From Embiotoca jacksoni (taxonomy: Eukaryota > Chordata > Actinopteri > Embiotocidae): 64,000 nt of DNA. This document shows, piece by piece, positions 22,961 to 38,529 of the stretch. The stretch spans positions 11,986,585 to 12,050,584 of the forward strand of contig JAKOON010000012.1 of the NCBI GenBank assembly GCA_022577435.1, read 5' to 3'. The translations under genes were made by a program, and so were the position numbers. Within the stretch, counting starts at the first letter, position 1, and the number at the start of each line of letters is the position of its first letter. Below the pieces are notes generated by a model. It ran no database searches. It saw nothing but the letters and a program-made list of their open reading frames with translations, and was not told where the DNA came from.

Positions 22961-24780
22961 TCTTATTCGTAAACTTGGTCGGGTGGCAGGAGTTGAAGGT
23001 TTCAAACTCAAATTTGCGCTGCTCATATTTCCAGGTTATGTATAATTTGGGAAAAGTGATAAGGCTAGAGAGGATTCTTACCTCCATTTGTTTTTGTAAA
23101 CAAATATACAGTAATTTTCTGTCACCTTTCCACATTTTCCTCTACAAAATCCTTCTGTCAGACAGAGAGTGATGTTTCTCTATATTAGGTAGTAGCATCC
23201 CTTAACTGTCAGCCCCCAAACAGTTGAGTGCAAACTAAACCTTGTAAACTGAAAGGAAAATTAAAGCCTCCTGTTCTGTTTGAAACTGTCATCCTTTGAT
23301 TTCCTGAGGACTTGTAATGTTTTGACAGTAATTATTTAAAATATTTACTTTACAAAACAAAAAACCGATCACAGCAAAATAGAAAATATATTTTATGAAG
23401 TGATAAAAGCACAGGAGGATGACTGTGAATCTACAGTGATGTAAAACCATGAAGGAATGTAATAAATGAGCACCAAACTCCAATCCTGCTGCCCTGGAAG
23501 TGTCACTTAAGATTTCTTTTCTTTCTTTCCTGCATTTGTTTTTAGATCATTTGTCTTCACTTATTTAATGAGACCAAGCATAGTAAATTATTGTTTCCTC
23601 CAACAGCTTGTGCCTGGCTTGGGAACTTCAGATAGAAAACTCAATATAAAACAGATGTTTCAATTTGATATCGTACTGTTTTACTACTGTAATGCTTATC
23701 CATGGTGCACTGTGGTTATTTTAGAGTTTAGAGCTATTTTCAGGAAGGTTTTGCCAGGAGAAGTAATCTTGTTCAGATATAGCTGTCAGATTAGAGTTAG
23801 GTGACATATTATTATTAAATAGGATGCTTTTTTTTTTTTTTTTTTTTTTTTAATACCTGAAATAATATTTTTGTGTGTGTTTATTTGACAATGTGTACTA
23901 TATACCTATCAGGGTTGGGGCAGTTATATCTGAGCGGGCTTATCCAAAATATTATCTTGTGTCATCTTTCCTTTGCACTTTGTCAGGACTGTGGCTGACT
24001 CGTGCTGAAGCTGATCTGTTTTGATGGAGATATCTTTGAGTTTAGTCCAGTGTGATAAAACAGATTATGCTGTGTAACACGAGCTGAGATATCAGACTTT
24101 AAACTGTCCCAGTCTCTGCCTTTGTGGGTCCAACACACCTCTTTCTTCCTTTGTGCATGCATACAAACAAACTCTGCTTTTAGGAACATTATACTTTTTA
24201 AAAAAAATCAAGATTACAGCATAGGACTAAGATCTCTGATTCATCGGACTCAGTGCTGTGTCTGACCCTCGGGGAGATAACGGATCACATGTCGACAGCT
24301 GGTGATAGGAGACAACGCCCAGACCTGAACATGTCAGCTGGACCAGGATTCATGCTGCTTTTTCGGTCTTCCCTCTCAAATTAATTTGATATGCACACAT
24401 TTTTTTTTAGATGCATTTCAATATATGAAACATCTTTTGTTATGATATATTTGGAAAGATGAACATTTCCCATTAACACATCTCTTCCTGTCCACTCATT
24501 TATCCATCCATCCAAATATTATTCTGTTCTAGGATGCAAATTTTGCTGATACCATGCTGCATGATAACACACTGTGAGATGACTCAAATTTTTTATCAGT
24601 GATTGCCAAATTATTTTATGATTTGCATCAGAGGTCATCCATCTACAGGAATCTCTGTGTAAGGGTGTGCTATTTATAGCTGTGTGATGGTGAATGTAAA
24701 AAGTTGGGCTTCCTGGAGGCAGATTATGCCTCAGACCGAAAGCCTTCCCGTAAGAGTATCTGCATTGACACGATTTTCCA
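22961..24780. other. Intergenic, nothing recognised
   Basis: AT-rich sequence with a T-tract at about 23829-23851. No supported exon. Confidence 0.4.
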
Positions 24781-24793
24781 GTCCAGTGCAAGG

Positions 24794-24903
24794 CATAATC
24801 TGAGTGCTCGGAAATGGGCTGAATAAGCCCAAGTAAATGTGCCGCTCTCAATAATGTAGTAGCTCCAAGCTGGGTACAGACTGTATGATGGACACTGGTG
24901 GAT
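24794..24903. repeat. Diverged local repeat, copy 1
   Basis: Contains ATAATCTGAGTGCTCGGAA and then GGGCTGAATAAGCCCAAGT. The same words in the same order recur at 25178-25290. A shorter, weaker third match lies near 25720-25785. Confidence 0.5.
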
Positions 24904-25177
24904 ACAAGCCCAATTTCTCATAAAACATGGGACCACACACAGCAGTGGGGGGGTTGTATTTAATATGAAAGCAGTTTAAAACAATCAGGACTCTCATTGA
25001 AATAAATATGTATAGTTTAGCATTCCCCTGTAGTCATCCTCTAATAATGCGCATTTGTCACATTTGTAAAAGGTCATAAAATCCAGATTGCAACTTTAAA
25101 ATGAGGCTTTTAAAGATCTTTTATAGAGAATAAAGGTTGACATATTTCTTTTTAGGCCTTCTCATAAGAGGTCAATG

Positions 25178-25290
25178 TGTAATCTCTGCTGGGAATGTGG
25201 CTGAATAAGGCCAAGTCATGCCCTGCTCTTATTATTATGCATCTCATTACTATGCGTCAGCTGTTGGCTATTCTGTACTACGCTGTGTTG
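25178..25290. repeat. Diverged local repeat, copy 2
   Basis: Contains GTAATCTCTGCTGGGAATG and GGCTGAATAAGGCCAAGT, aligning with 24794-24903 over about 40 bases before diverging. ATTATGCAT further on is shared with the third segment. Confidence 0.5.
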
Positions 25291-25410
25291 CCAGCGCTGG
25301 TTCACAAGGTCAAATTCATGGTACTTGTAAATGTCCTTGCTGAATAAAATTAGATTCGGACTCAATCTGTGTGTAGAGTATGTGTGTGTGTGTGACAATC
25401 ACTGAAATTA

Positions 25411-26432
<1,022 letters not shown>

Positions 26433-26452
26433 TGTGTGTGCGTGTGTGTGTG

Positions 26453-26526
<74 letters not shown>
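26433..26526. repeat. (TG)n microsatellite
   Basis: Near-pure TG array ending in CGCGCACACG. Confidence 0.98.
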
Positions 26527-26530
<4 letters not shown>

Positions 26531-29149
26531 CACGTCGGTCTCTGTGCTGCTGTTGTTTGTATGCAGATAGACAGAGGCCGCTTTACCAGCTACTTAGTAA
26601 GCTCTCTGATGTCCTCAGCTATGTGTGTGGTAATGAGAGCTGCTGACACAGTGAACTGTGGCCACTCAGACACAAAGTTATTCAGCATGAAAGCATGCAG
26701 ACACAAGGACGCTTGCAAATAGGTGTTTACTCTTTTCTTTTTCCAACACTTTCTCTGTCCATTTTACCGCATGTCTTACTATCTGTCCCCCCTTTAATTT
26801 ATTCTCTCTTTCTTTCCCTGGTGCCTTCCCCTCCTCTCTGCCTTTTTTCCCCCTCCGACTTAATTTCTCCGTCTTATTTTCTCTATCACACACAGACACA
26901 CAGTGAAATGCTGCCTTGCCACAAAAGACAGTGCGAGCACTGCGCCAGCCTCCTCTTCAGTTCACCGCCAGTTCACTCTGCTCCACACTGACAGAAATGA
27001 TGCTAGACAGAAATGCAAATTTGACAATGACATCGATGCCAGCCTCAAATGTTAACATTCTTCCTCAAAACTTTAGGTAGCAATTTGCATTCACTTGAAA
27101 GGGAAATTCTAGACTTTTAGATACAGGTTTGTATTTTACTCGTCTCAGTGGAACTCAATCTGTCTTAGACTGATAATGTGCTGTCACTTTGTGCTGATTC
27201 ATCTGTCCCTGGAGCTTCCAAAGAATCTAAAAATATTCTGTCAAACTTTGTGAAAGCAAAAAGCATCTCATTTGATAAAAAAAAAAAAAGTGGCATCATT
27301 ATTTTTTCAAAAGTGCATTCTGGAACATAGTCAGCAAAAGCTAGATTCATCTCTTTGTAATGTCCTTGTAAAAACTATTAATCCATCAAAGTCGCTGGTT
27401 TGGTGCAGTCACTTCTTACAGTGTGGTTTGCTGGTAATCTGGTTGGCTGACGGTGACAAGCTGTTTTACAGACTTTTTCAGTCTCAGAATGAAAACTAAA
27501 GAGGGTGTGGAGGAAAGACAACTTGTCCTTGTCATGTGGAGTATTTTTTCCCGGTTAGACTGTGCCCTTAGACAAGAACATAAGAATCCCTGCTGAGTTA
27601 GGCACTCTCCATCAGTCCGTGTGTGGATGTCTCTCTCATCAGCTCAAGCTCTCACTCACTTTTTCTTTTTCTCTCCCCTCTAGTTACACTTTGACTTTGT
27701 CTTCTCTCCCTCAGCTTCATGCTGATATGTATTGCTGTCTTTCAGAATTTGCATTTAGAGTTTCCTTGCGCCAGTGCAGCCCGCCTGTCACAGTTGGGAA
27801 GCCTGTCTGTCTTTTCCTCTCTTCCTCACTATTTCTCTTGATCTCTGGCTGCCTCCCTGGCTGGCTGCCTGTCTGTTTCTATTTCTCTCCCTCTGTATGT
27901 TTCTGGCTGTGTCTCTCTGTCTGCCTCTTCCTCCCACTCTCTACCTCTCCCTGTCTGCATCACAGCATTTGAGCATAATGTGCTCAAGTGTCTTCTTACC
28001 AGTGATGGATTTTTATTAAGGCCTGTTTCACTCTCTCTCTATTTCTTTTTGTCAGCCTTTATAGGTTTCTGTGACCACAATGGCTTGTTGATCAGCCCTT
28101 CTTTTAGCAGGTGTCCACTGCCTCTGTCTCTTGATGACTGAGTCACTGTCTTGCAGTGTCACACGTGTTCATCTGATCTCTGTGAGAGTTTGCTGCTTCA
28201 GAAGGTTCCCCTCCTCAGATTACGTCTTACGTGCACAGGAAGGATCATGATTTATTTCTTTATGAGTTTCAGATTACTTTTCTCAATCCTCGGGCTACCA
28301 CATTTGCTTATCTGAAGTAATGCCAAACTAACAATGAAATGGTACCAAAATTAATATGTAGTTTGAGCAGATTGTTATTTCAAACGGGTAATTTGCAAAG
28401 GTGTAGCTTGCTGATTTAAGACTGGCTTTTCACATGAGAATTTATCCTGCAAAAAGTAAAATATACAGATTTTTCACACATCTTTCATTGTGTTTATTGG
28501 TGTTAGTCTGCATCACAGACTGACCACACCTAATGAGTTACTATGATGGAAACAGCAGGCCTAATATTTTGCACACGGTATTTCAATGTGATGCAGTGTG
28601 TTTTTGCTTCCCTTGTATCTACTCCAGCTCATTTGTGTCTCTTGGTGTCCATGTGCAATGTATCCGCCTGTGCATCTGTGTCACTACATGATTACATGTG
28701 TGTGTTTTTCTGTACTCGTCGCATGTGCACAAACATACGGCATGTATTAACTCTGTGTATATATGTGCAATATCATCCATGTAATGTGCTACTGATGTCT
28801 TGAGTGTGTCTGTAGTCGCATTAGGTTTCCTATTCAACCGATCGAGGACATCTCTCAGTTGTTGACACTGCATTTCCTTTCAGCAATCCGAACCACTGGA
28901 GCCATTGTTTTAAACTGGGGGGCCGTAAAACTCAATTTCCCATAGAGAAAGGGGCGAGGGGGGATATTTTGAAGTCCAAATGTTCTTATCTCATGCACTA
29001 TTAAGTGAGGCAGTGGGGTGTGTGGGTAACATGGTTTAGAGTCCGTCTGTCACAGCCTCGGGGTATGTTGCTTGGAGTGCACACGCAGACACACATATGC
29101 ACACGTATAAAAGTATGCATATTCACACACATGAAAACACACTCTGTAG
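26527..29149. other. Intergenic, partly pyrimidine-rich
   Basis: CT-rich stretches at about 26740-26890 and 27650-27950 give long but low-complexity open frames rich in Ser, Leu and Cys. None has a domain and none is called. The rest has no recognised feature. Confidence 0.4.
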
Positions 29150-29199
29150 CACACATGCACACGCACACACACACATGCACACACACACGCACACACACA

Positions 29200-29287
<88 letters not shown>
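29150..29287. repeat. (CA)n microsatellite
   Basis: CA array of about 130 bases with CG interruptions at its left side. Confidence 0.98.
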
Positions 29288-29290
<3 letters not shown>

Positions 29291-30476
29291 CACTTTCTCT
29301 CAGTCACACATTAACACACTCAAACATGCCCAATGCCTCAGGGCTCCACAGCTCTAGTCATATACGGCCTTGGTGCAGGTGAGAGAGGTCGACTGAGACT
29401 CTCACTTCATTAATCACATCTGGGAAGCTAGCAGCCTTTTTATGTATACGTTTCCATTTGTATTTAGCCTTTATTAAACTTTGACTTGAGGGTAACGTAT
29501 GGAGCGAAAGTTGTCTTTTGATTATGTAATTAGATCCAGCAACTAAATGCAATTGAGAGAATAGTACATACATATATGACCATTTGTTACCCAATGTGTT
29601 ACATTTGGTCTTCATTGAGATTCAATACAATATGCAGTAGTTGTCACCATCAGTGTAGTTAAAAGTGTTGGAAACATTGTGGTAGTTTGTCGATGTGGTA
29701 AGCACTGTTGTTGTTTTAATCTCAGTATCTGTGTGTGTGTGTGTGTGTCTGAGTCAGTTTGTACACCTGGCTGACGCTGTGCGATAGGGGTGGAAATGAC
29801 AAATTATTTGTAATTTGGCTTGTGTGTATGCATCATTTGCAGATCTGCTCATCAGAAAAAACAAAACAACGCTATTAATTTTGGGGAAATATTGTCACTT
29901 TTCAGCATGCAAATTTCTATGAAAGCCTACATAAGCACTTAATCTCCAATCTAAGCTGCCCTTAAGGGGATTTGCGTTTTCTTTCACATTTGATTGTATT
30001 TTTTGAAAAGGATTTTACATTCATAACATATATCAACATCAACAACAACAACTGACAGCTTTTTGTTTTTTCACAAACTGTGGGACAAGACCCTCATTTC
30101 CTGTTGTGCCAGGGCTCCAGCCATAATTTCTCAAATTACTTCAATATCTATTTAAATCCATAATAAATGTAAAATGAAGTGATTACACACTTTGATCTTT
30201 GACTATGCTTATCCAGGCTTCCAAACCATAATTTAGTCTCAACATGCTGTATTAATTACCAGGCAGGATCCTGGTAATGCATGAACTGATTCATGATATG
30301 AATGGTGTAAAAGCATGAACACCATGTTATTATTGACTGCACATACAAACACATGCTTTCATCATCCACTTTAATTCTGAAAGAGATACATGAGAAAAGA
30401 TTTGGCCGAGCAGTGCTTGCCGGTGTGAGGTGCTACCATAGGGTCAGCAGTGAAACTGATGCCACACTTTGTGTAT

Positions 30477-30477
<1 letters not shown>
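29288..30477. other. Intergenic, nothing recognised
   Basis: AT-rich sequence with a short TG tract at 29731-29748. No exon supported. Confidence 0.4.

Positions 30478-30557
<80 letters not shown>
30478..30557. repeat. (TG)n microsatellite
   Basis: Pure TG array of about 80 bases. Confidence 0.98.
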
Positions 30558-30560
<3 letters not shown>

Positions 30561-30792
30561 GCCCTTCACTGCTGGCAATCCTGCATGCTTGGAAGTGGGT
30601 TGGAGCTCTGATAGCATGTGTGCGTGTATATACTCACTCTTTTTCAAAATTTCTGGAACTTATGCACATGGACACACACAAACAGACACACACAGGGCAC
30701 AATGTCTGTACTGCAGGCACCAAAGTAACACCTCTCAGTAGTAGTCAACTCCAGTTGTCCAACATCAGGTGTTTCTTTCATATGTAAGGTGG

Positions 30793-30797
<5 letters not shown>

Positions 30798-30862
<65 letters not shown>
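30798..30862. repeat. (TG)n microsatellite
   Basis: Pure TG array of about 65 bases, only 240 bases from the previous one. Confidence 0.98.
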
Positions 30863-30863
<1 letters not shown>

Positions 30864-31059
30864 ATGTGACAGAGATGGAGAGGGGGAGAATTTGTGTCTC
30901 TTTGTGTGCATGCCAGGAGAAGTTATGTTTGATGTGTGTGCGCATATGTGAGCGTAACAGTGGATGGGGGGTGTATTTGTGTCAGCACAATCAACATGGA
31001 AGTAGGAGAGAAAGGAAGTGAAGGATGTCTGAGCATGTGTGAGTGTACCTGTGTGTTTG

Positions 31060-31170
<111 letters not shown>

Positions 31171-31734
31171 TTTGCCATGTAGAACAGTTGTTTTAGTCTA
31201 AATACTATGCTAACTCCGACCTACAGAGAAGTTAAGAGAATGAAAAAAAAAACATTTACTCTGTATTAGCGGCCCCCTTGTGGATAACACTGTGCAACAT
31301 TTCATCCACTTGGCAAACCAGATTAAAACACGTGCAGCTGAAGTGTTGTGTTACCTGCGGGGGTCATTCATCAGTTATCAAACATTCTCTTGAGGGGAAT
31401 TTTCTATCCTTTTGGCTTAGCTCATTTTAAAAACTGGGCTTTTCCAACTAAACCTCCAAACTTACAATAAATGTTCCTGTTTCTTTTACTTTGTTTCCAG
31501 GTTATCCAGGACTGTGTTTTTTGGACTGTCACACAAAACACTGATGCACGCTTCAAGCTTTTGCTGAGTGAGTAACACAGAGTATGACAGACTGTGTGAA
31601 GTGCTAAGTGAGCAGAAGACTCCATGACAGCCTCTCAGTGTTCGCCAGCAGCATGTTGCCTTGGCAGAAGAACTGTCCTTTTTGCACAGCCAGTGGTACC
31701 ACTGATCAAATGTGTTTGTGTGTATATACAGCAC

Positions 31735-31840
<106 letters not shown>

Positions 31841-32071
31841 GAGTGAGAACACTGGTTCATTTGAAGTATTTCTCAGTTTGTTCAGAAGTTGAGTCTGAAG
31901 AGGCAAGTCTGCTCTGATAATAAGCATCATGTATTTTAGCATGTGTGGTGTATCTGCTGATCACATCAACTTAAGTCCACATCAGAGAAGTTCTAGAGAG
32001 AGTTTGCATTGCGATCTGATATCAGTGTGCCATTTAAACTCATTCGACAAGTACACCGGTTCATGGACATG

Positions 32072-32073
<2 letters not shown>

Positions 32074-32104
<31 letters not shown>
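32074..32104. repeat. (CA)n microsatellite
   Basis: Short pure CA array, the last of a cluster that begins at 25.4 kb. Confidence 0.95.
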
Positions 32105-32107
<3 letters not shown>

Positions 32108-33654
32108 CACACCAGCGCACAAATTTGTCAACAACAAATAGCGTGAGCAGAATCTTCTGACAGACTGGTGAACCCTAAAGTAGGTTTATCAACAAAGCAC
32201 TTGGCAACAGTGAGGAGGAGGAGATGAAGAGTTGAAAGTAGCAATAGGGGTCTTTTCTAGTTGAAAGTTTACCTGAGACTGAGCTTAGGATCAAGGCCCA
32301 GTTGGTTGACTCTCAGCTGACCCAACTCCTGGGGGAAAATAAAGATAGGAAACACATCAATTTCAAACTATAGCACGTTATAATCAAAGACTTCAGAGCG
32401 AGAGAGGGCGAGGTTGGAGTGAGATAGGGGGGCGTAGGCAGGGATTGCTGGTGGGTGATGACTCAGAGCGACTATTATCTCTGCATTCGTGTATATGCCC
32501 TATCAGTCTGTGTCATATTGTGTACTCTCCAGAAAAGCAGAAACAAAATGACGACCGCAAACGAAAACAGACTTAGGCAATGACATTTGAGTCGTCACAC
32601 AATGTACTATTACGTTTTTCCATCAAACGAACTCCAATGATAAGCCGACTTGTGTTTCGTTCAAGATGTTGTACATCTGTCAGAAAGGCGAGACAAAGCA
32701 CCAGAATGGGTACCTGTAACTGAATATGCAGCATGTGTGCATTGTGCTTGGCTCTCAGCATGACTTTAATTAACCACCGTTCAGCCTCATCATAATTTTG
32801 TAATAGTATCCCAAGCTATTTTGATATGACCCAACAAGCCTGCCTGTTCAATTAATTAAGCCCCAAAGTTGCCAACGCAGCCAAATTTTCAAGTTTAGGG
32901 ATGTCCCGAGGCTGCTGGATTGTTTTTTTTTGTTTTTTTTTTTAACCACAGTCTTCTATATTTGGATGAGCAGGCCTAATTAGAGGTTGAATTTGGTTGC
33001 ATAGCATTGACTGCACCACTGCGTTTTTATCCAACCTTAATGCACACCAGAGGGTTGTCTGAGTGTCTCATCAGATTTAAGTACATACAAGTGTTCACAA
33101 CCCCGAATGTCTTTCCTGCCTCTCTTGAATTAATGCTGTTGAATTTTTATAATGTATTCAACGAAATTCACCCCCTCTAAATATTGCATCAAAAATGAAA
33201 TGAAGCTGAAAATGTAATGCTTTTTGTTTAAATTAGAGCCTTTTTTCCTGTTCAGATTTGGCAAAACAAATCACTGATCTTTCACCACAACAGAGGCTTA
33301 ATGTCTATATCAGTCCTTCAAAAAAAACCGCATCTATAAACTGCCATAGGAATGATGTCTTCAGGTCTTATAAGCCTCATTATGTGAAGTATCAGTCTCA
33401 TGGGATGCTACTTTCCACTTACAGTGTATCTGCATTGCCAAAAGCAAAGAGCCTGAAGTTCAGCCCATTAAATGGATCCAAGTTATCCTCAGGCCCCTTT
33501 TCAGCCCAGCAGGGTTTTATGAGGGTATATTTCACTGACTCACTGGCACAGCTGAGCAGGGAAATCCTTCTCTTCACGGTCTAGTTGGGATGACTGATGC
33601 AAATATGCTGCTGCTGAGTCCAGACACTGACACCATCATCACACTGACCCAGTT
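32105..33654. other. Intergenic, nothing recognised
   Basis: Mixed sequence with T-tracts near 32925-32943. A 108-codon frame at 33258-33584 has no recognisable domain and is not called. Confidence 0.4.
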
Positions 33655-33724
33655 AAAGAGAGAGAGAGAGAGGGAGAGAGAGAGAGAGAGGGAGAGAGAG
33701 AGAGGAATAGAGCAACAGAGAGAG
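33655..33724. repeat. (GA)n simple repeat
   Basis: Imperfect GA array with GGGA interruptions. Confidence 0.93.
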
Positions 33725-34390
33725 ACTTTCCAAGTCATTTCTGACTTACATTTATTTTTGTGACTGCACGTTTTCAAGTAGTTTCCAAAACCATTAAAGT
33801 GCTGCGTCATGCATGAGAGCTCTGTGATGTGGGAGGTAGGGAGATATATTTCAGGTCATTTCATATGTATGTACAGGACATTTTCTGGACACGCATGAAA
33901 GAAAGAGACCAGCTTCAGATCATTTGCGATCTATTCTATTATTTCTGTAGAACCACACATATTTTTCCTCAGCACTGCACTTTTCTAAATGACACATATG
34001 GTAGCTATTAGCATTTGCAGAAGTTCTGTGCTGGTCATCTTACTGACAAACTGCTCACATTATAAAGACATAGTGAATCTATCATATGTTATTTACAGAA
34101 AAAAAAAACATTTTCTGCTCATTTTTTGTTTGTTAAGGGTCCAGGTTACTTCTATTCAATCTGTTATGCCAATCTTTTGCTCAAAATTGCGTCCATATAT
34201 CACTGCACTTTTTTCCCAATGTATTTTGCTGGATTTTGTTCAAAGGCGGTATTTTCTCTTTTTTTTTTTTAAATGAATGAAGCACTAAATTTATGAAATG
34301 CACTTGACTTGCTGGGAGGTGTGATAGAGGGATGACAAGTAAAAATGTAGGACTGAGACCAGGGACCTTCTTGTGGATAAGTTTTTAGCA
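33725..34390. other. Intergenic, nothing recognised
   Basis: AT-rich; no exon or repeat recognised. Confidence 0.4.
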
Positions 34391-34394
34391 ACAA

Positions 34395-34475
34395 AAGCAC
34401 TTTGGTTTAGGTTTAGGGAAATTTGGGGATTTGTGGTTTTAGTTAAATGTTAAGAAACAACTTGCATCTGCAGCC
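34395..34475 (+). repeat. Dispersed repeat, GTTAGG-core family, copy 2
   Basis: Carries CACTTTGGTTTAGGTTTAGG, then GGAAATTTGGGGATTTGTGG, then TTTTAGTTAAA. This is the same plan as the copies at 13.8, 57.2 and 62.9 kb. Confidence 0.5.
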
Positions 34476-34794
34476 ACTGCAGACTTTTTCTATATTTAAC
34501 CTCACCACAATCTTTCACTAATCTCAACCAAGTGCTCTGACTGCCTAAACATATACATAAAGTTTAATAAGCCTATATTTACTAGCCTATGGAGCTTTCT
34601 GGGGAAGTCTGAAGAATCAGTTAAGACCATCTGTGAACAGAGAATATATTTTTGACCAATTATTTTCACTTGACAGAAGCATGCTTTAATCACGTAGTGA
34701 GGTTGAAAGGTCTGAAAGCTCGCAAAGAGCGTAGACTATTTTGTTCACGTGTTAATATTTTTATATTTTGCCATTTGCCATTTTCAGGCAATAG

Positions 34795-35145
34795 ATTATA
34801 AGAGGGAGAAGGACCCAAATGCACGACACCGAGGCAGGAAGTCAAGGAAAAGAGAGCCTTACTCACAAAAATATGGTAAATGAGAAATAAGGCAGTCTAA
34901 CAAAAACAATAAGACGCAGGCTGGAGCACAATCTAAAATTCATCAATGTACAATAGCGCAAATGGAAATAAACACGCAGATAACGTGCTATATATTACTA
35001 CCTGATGGGAAAACAAGACACAGGTGGCAACAAAGACCGGTGGGACACTTAACAATGGCAGGAAATAACACACACATGGACGCTGAGGATGAAGGAATAC
35101 AAAATAAAACAGGAAGTGCTGACAGAGTCTAAACGCGATGTGATA
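34795..35145. repeat. Probable teleost dispersed repeat
   Basis: A run of phrases such as GGACCCAAATGCA, CTAACAAAAACAA, AACAAGACACAGGTGGCAAC and AATAAAACAGGAAGTG, in this order, resembles a repeat common in fish genomes. No coding capacity is visible. Class and exact ends are unknown. Confidence 0.45.
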
Positions 35146-38100
35146 ATGACAAATGGCGGCTGAATCTTCTCCCAACCATTAACACCCTCTTGTGTCACTT
35201 AATAATGCCATCAATGAAATTGTTTTCAGTGTACATTGCATTTATTGTAATGAATAAATAAAAATATCTTTCAAAGGCACACAGAGTTTCCATGGCCTCA
35301 CTGTCACATGTGTACCGTTCTTGTTTGTATTCCATGCGAGCGGCGCTGGCCTTACTGCTCGTTAACCTTTCCTAATACAACCTGCATGTATTAATAACAC
35401 TCAGTGGGAAAGGTCAATCAATGTGTGTGTGCGTGTGGGTGTAATTGTTTGTCACCAGGATGCTTATGGAACCGATAAGTGGCTCAGGTATAGGAGGCAT
35501 ATGGGCTCATCAGTGAAGTGGTGAGGCTAAATTGAATTTGTTCTTAATAATTAACCAGGACTGATGTTGTGGTGCGCTTGTGTGTCCGGGGCTCCAGGGA
35601 AGAAAATCTTACTAGTGATGATATGAAATCAAATGCATTGCATATCATTATGTTTGTCCTTGCTGCTCAGTCACTGCTAGATTTAAATATCCTTTCTTAG
35701 CCATTTAAGATTAGATTTTGGATGAAAAAAAACCCAACAAAAAAACCAACAATGCATTGTTTGATGAGTGTGTGAGTGTGATTTGACAGATCAGTGAAGA
35801 TTTTCGGTTTTAAATGGCCCTTCATGATCACAGATTCTTACCTGAAATTCCTTTATGAAATGGCCAAGACTGCAACACCCTCATTTGCAAATAATTACCC
35901 TGGTCATGGATTTGATTGCTGTATGGAGATAAATTATTTAATTGAATTCAGTTTGACCTGAAGGGTTATTGTAATGATTGTAAATGTATATATCTGACCT
36001 GAGTGACCAGGTTAAGGGGTTTGAATCGATTGTCTCATTGAGATGTTGCATGTGAGTCCAGCTTGACCTTTTAAGTGCGACAATGCTTGTAAATGAGACT
36101 TTGAAAAAAGAAAAAAAACAGAGAAAAGATAAACTAATGCCATTTTTACATGCCCAAGGAAAAGATGCTTTATACTGGGGACGGAGACGCAATAAAATGT
36201 TATCACTGTGAGGTTGCTGGACACATGCACTCAAAAAGTCACAGGAAATAGTTACAAAATAATTTCAGCCTGTAACTCTCGATGAAATGGCATCATTTTC
36301 ATTTTTACATGTCTTTATGTGTACAGAATAAACACAATACTGGGGCTAGGTACCAAACTTTGACATTCTTATAACACCGGCTGAATAGCTTCAGTATGGT
36401 CTACGATTGAAAAACAATTTAGTTTTAAAACGAATGACTTTTGCAACGTTTATGCCCGAGTAAATCTCATCAGTGTTAGAGAGCCACAGCCTTTATCATA
36501 CATTCTCCTTGGGAGACGCGTCCATGCAGATACAATTACTAAGTCTCAACTTAGCTAAGTAGATCTTATATTAGAACGTCTTATTTCACTCTTTTCAAAT
36601 ACAGTTTTGGCTACATATCTGTCTGAGCTACATGCCCCAAGGGCTTCTCTGTGCGCAGCCACGAGTAGCTAGCATTGACTGAAAGCATGAGAGGATTTTA
36701 GGGAATATCAGGAAATTGTTTTATGTAGAGATAAAGGAATTCTTAAAAAGTAGCGGCTGGCGAGGTCTATGTGGCATTTAAGGGAAATTTGTGAATTGCA
36801 GCTACAGAAAACAACCTGAGTTACACTCTTCCCCTCTAAACTGCATGAACACTATAAGATATGTACTGTAATGTCAATTATTTTCTTAAAATACATTTAA
36901 ATGAAATAGGTATTAAATACAATATCGTTTAGGAATCTCTATCGAAGTCAAGGTATCGGTGCCACAACCTGCATGGAAAGTTTGTACATTTTACAGGTGT
37001 TTTACAGGGTGTTTAGTTTCGGACAGAAGCATGCTAACTGCTTTTCTCCGCTTCTTTATCCTAGTCTTTATGCTAAACTCATTGCTTCCTGACTTTAGCT
37101 TGATAGTTTACGTACAAATACAAAAGTACCTTCTCGAGTGTTGTGTCAAATGGAAGCTATTCTATTGTATAAGATAACTTTATTAGGTGAAAAAGGTACT
37201 TAAAGGCCATCACATTAAGTTGTAAGTGTCTTGTTGTTTTAGTAACCTGCCATCCCTGGTGGCAGGTTTGGCAGCATGGAGAGTCAAAGCACGCTTGATG
37301 CCAGTCCATGTAAATCCAGTGAAGCGTGACTCTGCTATGGAAACCAAAGGAGCAATACCAAAGAGCCAAGTTACATGATAACAAACGATGTTGTGTCAGC
37401 GTCAGTCAAAACAGCAGCTTGTGGTTTCAAATATTAACATGTAGCCAGTTGCAGCAAAACTGTAAAGTAAATAATTTAAAGGTCAAGGAATCCCTAAATG
37501 TGGTGTGAATGTTTTCTGTTTGTTTTAGTAGATTTGGTCACTTGGGTGACAAAAAATATGACAGTTCCCCATGTTTGCTAAATTCTGTCTTAACATGCTG
37601 AGTCTGTGTCAGCACAGAATGACTTATGAAGTCTTTTTTAAACCCCCTGTTTAAACTGAAAAATAGACCCGGGCACTTCATTTTCTTTCTGAGATACCAA
37701 CAAAATATGTTTCAGTTCATCATAAATAATCAGCTGTCAGCCTCCAGGAGTATTATTGATTACCCAGAACAAGATAATAAAGTAATAAACAGCCAGAGCC
37801 AGATTTAAAAAACAATACACAAACTTATATATGAACGTGAGGCTGTCCACTGCCAACTAAATGCGAATGACTCATTCAAAAACAGCCTGACCATCAAGGA
37901 AACAGTACCACCCAGAAATTCCCAGTTACTTGGTTAAAATATACCTATTTACCAGCATGTTTGTTGTGCAGATCAGTGAGTTTGACGTGTCAGAGCTTTG
38001 CAACATGCACACAAAGTTCAGCTTGCATTTAATTGCAACCCACCAAAGACCCAATTTTGGGTCCCAATCCATGTTTTAGAAAAACAGCCGACACAACCCA

Positions 38101-38465
38101 CTGCAGATGAACATTTCATATTTTCTCGGTGTGTGATTTCCAATCTGACTGAGGCCCGATAACGGCGACATTGCTGTTACTCATTCCCTCAGATCCCCTG
38201 CCTTCGTCTCTCTTAATCAGATTTCTCTGGTTGGGTTATTTATCATCGCCAGCTCTGACTGTGAGTGATGCTTGGCTAATGGGTTTAGCATTCAAATCTG
38301 CTGGCTTGATGCGACAGAATCCCAACAAGGGTTGACATTCCTGTGGCAGCAGCAGCTTCAGCGTGGCGTAAATAAGAGAGAAAATAACATTGTTGAAATT
38401 TACATTCGTGTCATGTTTTTTTTAAACATTTGGTTCGATTTATATTGATTTTTAAAAGTGCTGAA
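35146..38465. other. Intergenic, nothing recognised
   Basis: AT-rich sequence without supported exons, RNA genes or named repeats. Confidence 0.4.
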
Positions 38466-38469
38466 ATGA

Positions 38470-38529
<60 letters not shown>

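Noticed and set aside
22750..23172. 140-codon open frame
   Set aside because: Its middle runs through what looks like a common fish dispersed repeat, and no domain or splice context is visible.
23905..23935. CAGGGTTGGGGCAG, resembling an hAT-type transposon end
   Set aside because: No matching inverted end or flanking 8-base duplication was found nearby.
27562..27972. 136-codon Ser/Leu-rich frame
   Set aside because: Arises from a CT-rich low-complexity stretch.
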